Below are positions 36,378-45,642 of a stretch of DNA of 64,000 nt, one piece after another. This DNA comes from Thiobacillus sp. GTDB taxonomy: Bacteria > Pseudomonadota > Gammaproteobacteria > Burkholderiales > Thiobacillaceae. The translations under genes and the position numbers were made by a program. Under the pieces are notes generated by a model. The model saw only the letters and a list, made by a program, of their open reading frames with translations. It was not told the origin of the DNA and made no database searches. The stretch lies in the NCBI GenBank assembly GCA_030680405.1, contig JAUXVT010000010.1:1-64000 (forward strand), written 5' to 3'. Positions within the stretch are counted from its first letter, which is position 1; each line of letters starts with the position of its first letter.

Positions 36378-36994
36378 CCCTGGACGACATCAACAAGCTC
36401 GACCTGAAAACGCTGGCCGACTGGCCGCTGCCGACCAAGCTGGCGGCACTGGGGCTGCTGTGCGTGGCGATCGTGGCGGCGGGCTGGTGGTTCGACTGGC
36501 GCAGCGGAATGGAGACGCTGGACGCGGCCAGGCAGAAGGAAACCGAACTGCGCAGCGTGTTCACCACCAAGAAAAACCAGGCCATCAATCTGGAGGCTTA
36601 CACCAAGCAGCTGGCCGACATCGAGCAGGCCTTCGGCGCGCTGTTGAAGCAATTGCCCAACAAGCAGGAAATGGACGCGTTGATCACCGACGTCAACCAG
36701 GCGGGACTGGGGCGCGGCCTGCAGTTCGACCTGTTCAAGCCCGAAGCCGAAACCATCTCCGAGTTTTATGCCGAAACGCCGATCCACGTCAAAGTCACCG
36801 GCGGCTACCATGACGTGGCGGCCTTCGTCAGCGACGTTTCCAAGCTGTCGCGCATCGTCACCCTGCAGGACATCGCCATGGAGCCTGCCAAGGATGGTGT
36901 GCTGAACATGGATGCCATTGTCAAAACCTACCGTTACCTGGACGACGAAGAAGTCATCGCCCGTAAACAGCAAGCCAAGGAGCCCAAAAAATGA
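36374..36994 (+). CDS. pilO: Type IV pilus assembly protein PilO
   Basis: The 206-residue protein has a short cytoplasmic N-terminus, one membrane helix (KLAALGLLCVAIVAAGWWF), a coiled coil and a periplasmic ferredoxin-like domain with FYAETPIHVKVTGGYHDVAAFVSDVS typical of PilO. It pairs with PilN and contacts PilP. The ATG overlaps the pilN stop by 4 nt. Confidence 0.96.
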   Translation: MTLDDINKLDLKTLADWPLPTKLAALGLLCVAIVAAGWWFDWRSGMETLDAARQKETELRSVFTTKKNQAINLEAYTKQLADIEQAFGALLKQLPNKQEMDALITDVNQAGLGRGLQFDLFKPEAETISEFYAETPIHVKVTGGYHDVAAFVSDVSKLSRIVTLQDIAMEPAKDGVLNMDAIVKTYRYLDDEEVIARKQQAKEPKK

Positions 36995-37488
36995 AGCGCC
37001 TGGCCACCTTATTCTTCGTGTTGGGCCTGACCGGCTGCGGCGGCGGCAGCATGGAAGACCTGCAAGCCTTTGTCGCCGAAACCGGCAAGGACATGCAGGG
37101 AAAAATCGAGCCGCTGCCCGAGGTCAAAGTGTATGAGCCGTTCACCTACAATGCCTTTGATTTGTCCGACCCCTTCAAGCCGAGAAAGCTCTCGACCGGC
37201 GGCGGGGGCGGCATGCAGCCTGATCTCAATCGCCCGAAAGAGCCGCTTGAGGCTTACTCGCTGGAAACCCTGAAAATGGTGGGCATGCTGTCCAGGCAGG
37301 GCGTGGTCAACGCGGTGATCAAGACGCCCGACAACACGATTTACCACGTCAGAAAAGGCAATTACGTCGGCCAGAATTTTGGCCTCATCACGCAGATCAA
37401 GGATGGCGAAGTGAGTTTGCGTGAGATTGTCCAGGATAGCGCCGGAGATTGGTCCGAGCGCACCAGCACCCTGCTTTTGCAAGAATGA
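36991..37488 (+). CDS. pilP: Type IV pilus lipoprotein PilP
   Basis: The 165-residue lipoprotein has lipobox GLTGC with the lipidated cysteine at 16. A flexible, Pro-rich segment follows, then a small beta domain (SLETLKMVGMLSRQGVVNAVIKTPDNTIYHVRKGNYVG). PilP connects the PilNO inner-membrane complex with the secretin PilQ. It overlaps pilO by 4 nt; pilQ begins 30 bp further on. Confidence 0.96.
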   Translation: MKRLATLFFVLGLTGCGGGSMEDLQAFVAETGKDMQGKIEPLPEVKVYEPFTYNAFDLSDPFKPRKLSTGGGGGMQPDLNRPKEPLEAYSLETLKMVGMLSRQGVVNAVIKTPDNTIYHVRKGNYVGQNFGLITQIKDGEVSLREIVQDSAGDWSERTSTLLLQE

Positions 37489-37518
37489 CTTGTAGCAATG
37501 AATTTCAAAGAGGCTGAC

Positions 37519-39822
37519 ATGAACGCATTGCCGAAAATTGCCCAGAAAATGACCCGTCATCTGTTCGGGATTGCCCTGCTCACCGGTTTGGCGCTGCCGC
37601 TCGCGGTGCGCGCCGCCGATGCACCCCCCACCGGCAACGCGGTGCAAAGCGTCGAGACCACGACCCTGCCTGGCGGCAAGGTCGTGGTGCGCATCAACCT
37701 GAAGAATGCGCTGACCGCCACCCCGGCCGGTTTCAGCGTCGGCAACCCGCCGCGCATCGCGCTGGACCTGCCCGACACGGCCAATGCCATGGGGCGCAAC
37801 ACCGTGGCGTCCAATCTCGGCCCGCTGTCGAGCGTGAACGTGGTGCAGGCAGGCACGCGCACGCGCCTGGTGCTGAACCTGAACAAGTCGGTCGAATACG
37901 AAGCCAGGATCGAAGGCAAGTCGCTGCTCGTTTCCCTGGGCGACGTCGGCGCCGGTGCCGCGCCAGTGAATGTCAGCCCGCGTTTTGCCGAAGCGACGCC
38001 TGGCGCGGCGCGTCACAGCATTCGCGATATCGATTTTCGGCGTGGCGCAGCGGGCGAGGCACGCATCGTGACCACGCTGTCCGACGCCCAGGCGGGCATT
38101 AACATCCGCCAGCAGGCCAACGGCGTGGTGGTCGACTTCATCGGCACCGAACTGCCCAAGGTGCTGCAGCGTCGCTTGGACGTGGCCGATTTCGGCACCC
38201 CGGTGCAGGTCGTCGAAACCTATACTTTGGGCGACAATACCCGCATGGTGATCCAGCCCAAGGGTGGCTGGGAGTATTCCGCCTACCAGACGGACAACAG
38301 CTTTATCGTTGAAGTCAAACAAAGCGACGATGCGCAGAAGAAAACCGCTGACGGCAAGGTGAAATACGTCGGCGAGAAGCTTTCCCTCAACTTCCAGAAC
38401 GTCGAGGTGCGCTCGGTGCTGCAGGTCATCGCCGATTTTACCGGCCTCAACATCATCGCCAGCGACACCGTGACCGGCAACCTTACCCTGCGGCTGAAAG
38501 ATGTGCCGTGGGATCAGGCGCTCGATCTCATCATGCAGACCAAGGGGCTGGACAAGCGCCAGAACGGCAATGTCATCTGGATCGCCCCCAAGGACGAATT
38601 GCTGACCAAGGAAAAGCTCGAGTATGAAGCCAAGTCGGCAGTGGCTGATCTGGAGCCCGTGATTACCGAATTCATCCAACTCAACTACATGCGGGCAGAT
38701 GAAGCGCAAACCATGTTGTACGGCTTTGCATCCGGTGCCTTCCTCGCCTCCGCAGGCGGTTCGGTCAACTGCTCGGCGCAGGCGCAGGGTCTGGGCGGCG
38801 CAGCCGCGGCGCAGGCCTCGCAGGAGGGCAAGGGGGAAAATGACCAGAAAGTCCTGACCAAGCGGGGCCGTGCAACCTATGAGCTGAAAACCAATACGCT
38901 GATCATCACCGATACGGCACGCAAGATTCAGGAAGTTCGCGAACTGCTCGCGCGTCTAGACGTGCCTGCGCGTCAGGTCATGATCGAGGCTCGGGTGGTC
39001 ATTGCAGACAGCAACTGGAGCCGCGACCTGGGTGCCAAGCTGGGTATCAATGCGATTAACCGATTCGGGCGCAGGAGCATTGGTGTCAGTGGTAACCAGG
39101 ACACTGCCACTTCCATTGCGGATGGCTTTTTCCCGATGTCGGCTGTCAAAGGAACAAGATATGATCCTGCGACTGATACGTATAAACAGGATGTTCCCGT
39201 TGCTTCCCCTGGCCCCAATCTGGTGAATTTTCCGGCAGGATCGGGGGCCGCGCAGATTGCCCTCTCCTTGCTGGATTCCGCAACAGGGAATCTGCTCAGC
39301 CTGGAATTGTCTGCGCTGGAAGCGGACAATCGGGGGAAAATTGTTTCCAACCCGCGCGTGATGACCTCCAATCAGAAACCCGCGGTGATTCTCAATGGCA
39401 CGCAGATTCCTTACGTCACGCCCGGTTCGGCAAATGAGCCCGCAACGGTGACGTTCAAGGATGTGTTCTTGTGTCTGCTGGTTGACCCGCAAATCCTCAA
39501 TAACGATTCGCTCATCATGACTGTGGAAATACAAAAAGATGGGATTGATACTACGAATAGTGTAGGTCTTGGCAACCAGTTTGTTCCGTCCATCTCCACC
39601 AAGCGGGTGAAGACTCAAGTTCGAGTCAACAACGGGGAAACACTGGTTCTGGGCGGGATATTTGATCAGACGGAGTTGAAAGATGTCCAAAAGGTGCCGT
39701 TCCTGGGTGACGTCCCTTGGTTAGGAAATTTGTTTAAAACAACCTACAAGCAAGACAATAAAACCGAGCTGATCATCTTCATCACGCCGCGCATCCTCGA
39801 CGAGCGTCTGTCGGTCCGCTGA
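37519..39822 (+). CDS. pilQ: Type IV pilus secretin PilQ
   Basis: The 767-residue outer-membrane secretin is read from the ATG at 37519, which has a GAGG site five bases upstream; an ATG at 37498 has none. In order: signal peptide (cleavage near VRA-ADA), two AMIN-like domains binding peptidoglycan (about 35-260), an STN/N0 domain (about 280-350), an N1 domain, a Gly/Ala-rich linker and the secretin core ending FITPRILDERLSVR. It forms the pilus exit pore. From about codon 440 onward base composition and codon choice become visibly less GC-rich, suggesting recombination of the secretin half. Confidence 0.96.
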   Translation: MNALPKIAQKMTRHLFGIALLTGLALPLAVRAADAPPTGNAVQSVETTTLPGGKVVVRINLKNALTATPAGFSVGNPPRIALDLPDTANAMGRNTVASNLGPLSSVNVVQAGTRTRLVLNLNKSVEYEARIEGKSLLVSLGDVGAGAAPVNVSPRFAEATPGAARHSIRDIDFRRGAAGEARIVTTLSDAQAGINIRQQANGVVVDFIGTELPKVLQRRLDVADFGTPVQVVETYTLGDNTRMVIQPKGGWEYSAYQTDNSFIVEVKQSDDAQKKTADGKVKYVGEKLSLNFQNVEVRSVLQVIADFTGLNIIASDTVTGNLTLRLKDVPWDQALDLIMQTKGLDKRQNGNVIWIAPKDELLTKEKLEYEAKSAVADLEPVITEFIQLNYMRADEAQTMLYGFASGAFLASAGGSVNCSAQAQGLGGAAAAQASQEGKGENDQKVLTKRGRATYELKTNTLIITDTARKIQEVRELLARLDVPARQVMIEARVVIADSNWSRDLGAKLGINAINRFGRRSIGVSGNQDTATSIADGFFPMSAVKGTRYDPATDTYKQDVPVASPGPNLVNFPAGSGAAQIALSLLDSATGNLLSLELSALEADNRGKIVSNPRVMTSNQKPAVILNGTQIPYVTPGSANEPATVTFKDVFLCLLVDPQILNNDSLIMTVEIQKDGIDTTNSVGLGNQFVPSISTKRVKTQVRVNNGETLVLGGIFDQTELKDVQKVPFLGDVPWLGNLFKTTYKQDNKTELIIFITPRILDERLSVR

Positions 39823-39837
39823 TCGCGGAACGCACCC

Positions 39838-39865
39838 AAGCGCGGGCTTGTCCCGCGCTTTTTTT
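39838..39865 (+). terminator. Intrinsic terminator after pilQ
   Basis: AAGCGCGGG, loop CTTGT, CCCGCGCTT then five further T. It ends the pil operon 70 bp before aroK, so aroK probably has its own promoter. Confidence 0.9.
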
Positions 39866-39935
39866 CGTCCGGATTTTCGCGCGCTGCGCCCCGTGCGCCG
39901 CAGTCAATCCGGCTGCAGTCAATTAGAATGGCGCC

Positions 39936-40487
39936 ATGGGCAAGCGAGACAATCTTTACCTCGTCGGGCTGATGGGCGCCGGCAAGACCACGGTGGGGCG
40001 GCTGCTGGCCAGGCATTACGGCTGCGCGTTCTACGATTCTGACCACGAGATCGTGACGCGCACTGGCGTCAAGATTCCGGTCATTTTCGAGATCGAGGGC
40101 GAAGTGGGATTTCGCAAACGCGAGGAAGCAGTCATTGCCGAACTGACAGCCCTGTCCGGCATTGTGCTGGCCACGGGCGGCGGTGCGATCCTGTCGGCGG
40201 CCAACCGCGAAAATCTGAAGAAAAATGGCGTGGTGATTTATTTGCGCGGCACGCCCGAGCACTTGCATGAGCGCACCCGGCACGACCGCAACCGTCCGCT
40301 ATTGCAAACCGAAGATCCGCTGGCCAAGCTGCGCGAGCTATACCAGCAGCGCGACCCGCTGTACCGCGAAGTGGCCGATATCGTGGTGGATACCGGGCGG
40401 CAGGGCGTGGCGGGCATGACCCGTGTGCTCTTCGGCAAGCTGGATTTGCTGAAGAGCGGTTTGCCGTTGTCCAACGTGGCGGACTGA
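39936..40487 (+). CDS. aroK: Shikimate kinase
   Basis: The 183-residue protein has the P-loop GLMGAGKTTVG (10-20), the shikimate-binding DSDHEI and RKREEAVIAEL segments, GGGAIL and the lid RHDRNRPLL. It phosphorylates shikimate in aromatic amino acid synthesis. In related genomes aroK is normally followed by aroB; here aroB is missing and a beta-helix gene starts at the very next base after the aroK stop codon. Confidence 0.97.
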   Translation: MGKRDNLYLVGLMGAGKTTVGRLLARHYGCAFYDSDHEIVTRTGVKIPVIFEIEGEVGFRKREEAVIAELTALSGIVLATGGGAILSAANRENLKKNGVVIYLRGTPEHLHERTRHDRNRPLLQTEDPLAKLRELYQQRDPLYREVADIVVDTGRQGVAGMTRVLFGKLDLLKSGLPLSNVAD

Positions 40488-41756
40488 ATGCGGCGCCTCG
40501 CCTGCGCGTGGCTGCTTTGCATGCTGGTGGGCGTGGTCGCCGCAGCGGACTATCGCGCGGGCGCGGAAGATTACCGTGATTATTTGCGCCGCCTGCAACC
40601 GGGAGACCGTTTGCTGCTCGAGCCGGGTGATTACCGCCACGGCTTGCCCCTGCACAATCTGTCCGGACGTGCCGATCAGCCCATCGTCATCGAAGCCGCC
40701 AACCCAGCTGAGCCACCGCGTTTCATCGCGCAGCCGCGTGCCAACACGGTCAGCCTGGTCGATGTGCGTCATCTGGTGTTGCGCCACCTGGAACTGGATG
40801 GCCGCAATCTGCCGGTGGATGCGGTCAAGGCCGAAGGGCACAGCCGCTATGCCGACTTCATTACGCTGGAGCATCTCCTCATCCACGACCATGCCGCATC
40901 GCAGCAGAATGTGGGCATTTCGACCAAGTGCCCGGCTTTCGGCTGGGTGGTAAAAGGAAACCGCATCGAGCGGGTGGGCACCGGCATGTATTTCGGCGAC
41001 TCGGACGGCAGCGACCCCTTTGTCGCCGGCGTCATCGAGGCCAACCGGGTCGCTCACACGCTGGGTTACAACCTGCAAATCAAGCATCAAAAAACACGTC
41101 CGGCCGAATATGCGGATCGCAACGACACGGTGATTCGCTACAACGTATTTTCCAAGCTGGGCGCCGTGCCTGGTCCGCAGGCGCGTCCCAACGTCCTGCT
41201 AGGGCATGTCCCGCTGACGGGAGCGGGCAGCGAGGATCGCTATCTGGTCTACGGCAATCTCTTTCTGCACAATCCCAGCGAAGCGCTGTTGCAGGCAGAG
41301 GGACGGGTGGCGGTGTACGACAATGTGTTCATCAACGACAGCGGCGATGCGATCCACATCCAGCCGCACAACGATGTGCCGCACGATATGGTGATTTTCT
41401 CCAACACTGTGCTGGCGTCGGGCACGGGCATCCAGGTGCGCCGGGCCGAGGGCACCGCATACCGTCAGCGCGTGATCGCCAATGTGGTGGCGGCCGGTAC
41501 CCCCTTGCAGGGCGGCGAGGCAGCGAACAACGTCACGCTGGACTATCGCCCCGATCTGCTGGACATTGCCGTGCCGGAACTGACTGCACGTCTGCTTGTG
41601 CGCAGTCAGCCACCGCGTCGCCTGCCGGACGTGCTGGTGCGCGAACTGGCGGCCTATCCCGATTGGCAGGGGGCGTTGCACCCTGAAGGGCACAAGCGCC
41701 CCGGAGCAAGCGTCGCCCCAGCATTTCTGCGCACACTGGACGCAATCCAGCCGTGA
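40488..41756 (+). CDS. Secreted right-handed beta-helix protein
   Basis: The 422-residue protein has a signal peptide (MRRLACAWLLCMLVGVVAA, cleavage near residue 20). A parallel beta-helix of the pectate-lyase/polysaccharide-lyase-like type follows, seen as repeated strands such as IVIEAAN, HLVLRHLELDG, FITLEHLLIHDH, WVVKGNRIERVG, GVIEANRVAHT and RYLVYGNLFLHN. Several His and Asp residues line the coils, but no specific catalytic triad could be assigned, so substrate and activity are unknown. It probably acts on a polysaccharide. It starts directly after aroK and overlaps the next gene by 4 nt (GTGA), so the two are coupled. Confidence 0.8.
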   Translation: MRRLACAWLLCMLVGVVAAADYRAGAEDYRDYLRRLQPGDRLLLEPGDYRHGLPLHNLSGRADQPIVIEAANPAEPPRFIAQPRANTVSLVDVRHLVLRHLELDGRNLPVDAVKAEGHSRYADFITLEHLLIHDHAASQQNVGISTKCPAFGWVVKGNRIERVGTGMYFGDSDGSDPFVAGVIEANRVAHTLGYNLQIKHQKTRPAEYADRNDTVIRYNVFSKLGAVPGPQARPNVLLGHVPLTGAGSEDRYLVYGNLFLHNPSEALLQAEGRVAVYDNVFINDSGDAIHIQPHNDVPHDMVIFSNTVLASGTGIQVRRAEGTAYRQRVIANVVAAGTPLQGGEAANNVTLDYRPDLLDIAVPELTARLLVRSQPPRRLPDVLVRELAAYPDWQGALHPEGHKRPGASVAPAFLRTLDAIQP

Positions 41757-44700
41757 ACAACGCGGGCGCACCCGGCAATTCCCACGGCCTGTTGCGGCTG
41801 GCCGCGCTGGCTTATACCGCATTTGTCATCTACGGCAGTCTGGTGCCGCTGGATTTCCAGGCCAAGCCTTTGTATTTCGCGTGGGCGATCTTTCTTCAAC
41901 TGCCTTGGGCTGCGCATGGTTCGTCGCTGACCGACTGGATCACCAATGTAGTTCTCTATCTGCCGTTGGCCATCCTGTGGCGGAGCGCGTTGCTCACGCG
42001 GCGTCCAGCGGGTGATTGGCGGTCGGCAGGACTTGTCGGGCTGGGCTGCCTGGCACTTAGTGCAGGCCTGGAGTTCACGCAGATATTCACGGCCAGTCGC
42101 ACCCCGTTGTTCAACGACATCCTGATGAACGGCCTGGGGGCGGGCATGGGCATACTGCTTTGGCCCGTGGTGGCGCCACGCCTCGCTGCCCTGGCTGATG
42201 CGGTGTCGGGATACACCGAACGGATCTGTCCGAATGTCCCGAGCGCGAGGATGCCGGCCGGGTTCGCCCTGCTTCCTTACCTGGGGGGGTTGGGATGGGC
42301 GTACGGATGGTTTACCTCCCCCTGGCTACCTCCACAGTCGGCATTCGATCGCTTGGCAGGGCTGCATCTGGCGCCGTTCTATCAGCATTATTTCGCCGAT
42401 ATCGGCTTTGCCCTGCACAGCGTGGGCACGGTCTTGGCGGCTTATGCGCCACTGGGTCTGGGAGTCTGGGCATTGCGCCGCCGTGCGTGTTCCGGGCGTG
42501 CGTTGTTGCGGATGACCGTCGTCTGGAGCCTCCTGGCCGCCGGGCTGTTCGAGAGCAGCAAGCTCTTCCTTGCAGACCGGCAGCCTGATTACACGAACCT
42601 CCTGTTCGCCGTGATGGGGGGCTTGCTGGGCTGCATCCTGGCCTGCAGGAACGCCCCGTCCGCCAAAGCGGTGGCAAGCCGTGAGGTCACGAAGCCATCG
42701 GTCAGGCCGAGCCGGGGCGGGATGGGTTGGCGGATACTTGCGGCGGTGGCTTTTGGCGCGGCGCTGTACGGGTTATGGAGTCAGCCATTCGCACGGATTC
42801 CGCTGGTGGTCGGGGCGTTGCTGTACGTGCTGCTGCTCCTGCGCTACCCCCATGCCTGGCTGATTTTGATTCCCGGCTTGTTGCCGGTGCTCGATCTGGC
42901 GCCATGGTCCGGCCGTTTCTTTTTCGACGAATTTGACCTCGCGCTGCTGTTCACCCTGGCTGTCGGTTACAGGCATCTCTCGATCCAAGCCGGGAAAACG
43001 CGGCTTCCCGCTGGCCTGTTGTTCGTGCTGGGTCTGTTCGCGATTTCCTGTCTCATCAGCCTGGCCTTGGCGCTCTTTCCCCTCGCTCCCCTGGATCTCA
43101 ATTCCTTCGCCCACTATTACAGCCCGTACAACGCCTTGCGCGTGGCCAAGGGTTTTTTCTGGGCGCTCGCCCTGTTGCCTCTCCTGGCCAGGCAACATCA
43201 AGCGGGCGTTCCGGTGGGGCGGCTGTTCGCACTGGGCATGGCGATCGGGCTGGCGGGCACGGTGCTCGCTATCGTCTGGGAGCGGGCCGTTCTTTCTGGC
43301 CTGACCGATTTCACTCGCGATTTCCGGGTGGCGGGTCTGATGTCCAGCATGCATACCGGGGGATCCTCCATCGAGGCCTTCCTGGTTCTTGCCATGCCAT
43401 TCCTCGCGGCCGTCGTGGATCGGCAGCGCAGCTGGACCACAACGCTAGCCGTGATGGGGCTGCTGCTTGGCGGTTTTTATGCCCTGGCCGTAACCTACGC
43501 CCGCGGGGGCTATGTCGCAATGGGACTGGTTTTCCTGGTGCTGGTCATCGGCTGGATGTTGCGCGGCAAGCGGGTTGCCAGGACGCGAACCCTGCCCTAT
43601 GTTCTGGTTGCATGCCTCCTTGTCATATTGATGGTCGCGCCCATTCTGGGTGGGCAGTTCGCGCAATCCCGCCTGGCGCAAAGCGGGCGCGACGCAGGGG
43701 TGCGCATGGCGCATTGGCAGAATGCCCTCGCGATCAAGGATGAAGGCTGGCGGAGCGAACTGTTCGGCATGGGTCTGGGCCGGTATCCCGTCACGTATTT
43801 TTACCGCAGCCAGGAAAAGGCTCGCTCGGCCTCTTTTAGTTATTTCCAACGCGGGGGGCAACAGGGTCTTTCCTTGGGTGCGGGCACGCCTGTCTATGTG
43901 GAACAGAAAGTTCAGGTCCGGCACGACGTGGCGTATCAGCTTCAGGTCATGGCACGCAGCGCATCAGGCGGTGCGGGGCTTAATGTTCTGTTGTGCGAGC
44001 GAACCTTTTTCGACTCCTTCGGCTGCACCTCGGCGACGTTCAAACTGACCGGCACCTGGGCTGGCTACCAGGATCGACTCACCCTGAGTTGGCCCGGTGG
44101 GTGGGGGCGCCCCGTCACCTTGTCCCTGGAGAATTTTGCGCCCGGCAGTGTGGCGGAAATTCGCAGCATCTCCTTGCGCAACCCCGCAGGGCGCGATGTC
44201 ATCAGCAATGGCGACTTTTCCCAGGGCGCGGATAGATGGTTTTTCAGTACCTTCGATCATTTGGGGTGGCACATCAAAAACCTCTGGGTTGCCTTGCTGT
44301 TTGAACAGGGTTGGATGGGCCTGCTTGCGTTCACCTTGCTGAGCGGATATGCCCTGACCCAGATTGCCCAGCATTTCCTGCGCTCGGGTAATCTGGTCAG
44401 CCTGTCGGTACTGGCTGGATTGGTCGGTTTTCTGACTGTGAGCGTGGTTGATTCGCTGTTCGATGCACCCCGTCTGACCCTATTGTTTTTCTTGACACTG
44501 TTAGTGGGGTGCGTGCATGGGGAATCCCGTGCTGCCCCGGCCGACAAGCGGGTGCGCCGTCATTCGCCGGGGCTGGGCGAACCCCCGGCGGCAACCCGGA
44601 TCCGGTCTCACCGGGAAGCCGTGCCGCCCTATACAAGCAAGCTGCCCATTTTCTGGCGGGATGCGGCCATCGGCGTAGGTTTGCTGGCCATGCTTGGACT

Positions 44701-45583
44701 GGCCGCCACGTCTGCGCCCGGCATGCCTTACAACGTGAGAGAGTTGGTCTACCAGGGTAGCCCGATACTGTCCGCTCTCCTGCTGTCCCTGTTCTGGTTC
44801 TGGTTGGCGGGCGTGCCGGTGATCTTTGCCAAGGGGCTGGCGGGAAATCGCCTGTTCCGTTCGCTTTACCTGCCCGCCACGTTGTCGCATGCGGCAGCGG
44901 CCGCCGTGCTCATCCTCATGGCTGTCCCGAGCGAGAGCATCCATGATCTGGTGGGCTCGCCTATTCTGGGATGGCCTGGGCAAATCGAGAGCATGGCACG
45001 TCTGACCGCGCTGTTTGCCGCGCTATCCCTTCTGTTGACGGGGGGGGCATGGATGGCAAGGGCAGCGCTGACGGGACGCCGGGATGCCGGTTTATGGGCT
45101 TGGGGTGCCAGCGCACTGATTTTGCTGATGCTGGCGCATTGGGTCGTGGTGGAGCGCGCGGCAACGGACAACCTGACTGAACTCATGGCGGGCGGCGGCG
45201 GCAGCCAGGCCAGTGTCGCCTTGACAGCCTGCATCCTGCTGCTGGGTACGTGCGGCAGCTTGCTCAGCTTGTACGCGATGGGCGCCGGGCTGTCTCGCCT
45301 AGCCACCCTGATCTGGGTCATGCTGACGCTGACGTTGAGTTATGGTCTGCTCGTCCTAGGCATGGAGACGAATGTCCTGAAATACGGACAGAACTTTTCC
45401 GCCTTGCAGTTTTTGCTGAGCGCCGATCGAATACACCTCGTATCAGGGGTGGAACTGGCGATGCGTTACGGCCTGGCGTGTTGCGCGGGCTTACTGGCGC
45501 TTGCGTTCGCGCAATGGCCGTTTTTCAGACTGGTCTCAACCGCGACTACGCCTGTAACAGAGCGAGCCTCTACTGCGCCATGA
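41753..45583 (+). CDS. VanZ / O-antigen ligase-like multidomain membrane protein
   Basis: The 1276-residue protein has a GTG start overlapping the beta-helix gene. It has two VanZ-like units (about 1-140, with LSAGLEFTQIFTASRTPLFNDILMN split over the key turn; and about 165-305, with GLFESSKLFLADRQPDYTNLL). An O-antigen ligase/polymerase-like membrane domain follows (about 320-640, with AVTYARGGYVAMG). Next is a non-membrane beta-rich insert (about 690-820, resembling a carbohydrate-binding module), two more helices, and a final block of about eight helices (965-1262). It probably polymerises, ligates or exports a surface polysaccharide, together with the beta-helix protein. The combination in one chain is unusual. 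Confidence 0.7.
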   Translation: MNNAGAPGNSHGLLRLAALAYTAFVIYGSLVPLDFQAKPLYFAWAIFLQLPWAAHGSSLTDWITNVVLYLPLAILWRSALLTRRPAGDWRSAGLVGLGCLALSAGLEFTQIFTASRTPLFNDILMNGLGAGMGILLWPVVAPRLAALADAVSGYTERICPNVPSARMPAGFALLPYLGGLGWAYGWFTSPWLPPQSAFDRLAGLHLAPFYQHYFADIGFALHSVGTVLAAYAPLGLGVWALRRRACSGRALLRMTVVWSLLAAGLFESSKLFLADRQPDYTNLLFAVMGGLLGCILACRNAPSAKAVASREVTKPSVRPSRGGMGWRILAAVAFGAALYGLWSQPFARIPLVVGALLYVLLLLRYPHAWLILIPGLLPVLDLAPWSGRFFFDEFDLALLFTLAVGYRHLSIQAGKTRLPAGLLFVLGLFAISCLISLALALFPLAPLDLNSFAHYYSPYNALRVAKGFFWALALLPLLARQHQAGVPVGRLFALGMAIGLAGTVLAIVWERAVLSGLTDFTRDFRVAGLMSSMHTGGSSIEAFLVLAMPFLAAVVDRQRSWTTTLAVMGLLLGGFYALAVTYARGGYVAMGLVFLVLVIGWMLRGKRVARTRTLPYVLVACLLVILMVAPILGGQFAQSRLAQSGRDAGVRMAHWQNALAIKDEGWRSELFGMGLGRYPVTYFYRSQEKARSASFSYFQRGGQQGLSLGAGTPVYVEQKVQVRHDVAYQLQVMARSASGGAGLNVLLCERTFFDSFGCTSATFKLTGTWAGYQDRLTLSWPGGWGRPVTLSLENFAPGSVAEIRSISLRNPAGRDVISNGDFSQGADRWFFSTFDHLGWHIKNLWVALLFEQGWMGLLAFTLLSGYALTQIAQHFLRSGNLVSLSVLAGLVGFLTVSVVDSLFDAPRLTLLFFLTLLVGCVHGESRAAPADKRVRRHSPGLGEPPAATRIRSHREAVPPYTSKLPIFWRDAAIGVGLLAMLGLAATSAPGMPYNVRELVYQGSPILSALLLSLFWFWLAGVPVIFAKGLAGNRLFRSLYLPATLSHAAAAAVLILMAVPSESIHDLVGSPILGWPGQIESMARLTALFAALSLLLTGGAWMARAALTGRRDAGLWAWGASALILLMLAHWVVVERAATDNLTELMAGGGGSQASVALTACILLLGTCGSLLSLYAMGAGLSRLATLIWVMLTLTLSYGLLVLGMETNVLKYGQNFSALQFLLSADRIHLVSGVELAMRYGLACCAGLLALAFAQWPFFRLVSTATTPVTERASTAP

Positions 45584-45642
45584 TTGATGTGTTTGCGTGC
45601 CAGTACAATAGCCGCCTTCCGACCAGCACTTGACGCATCCCC

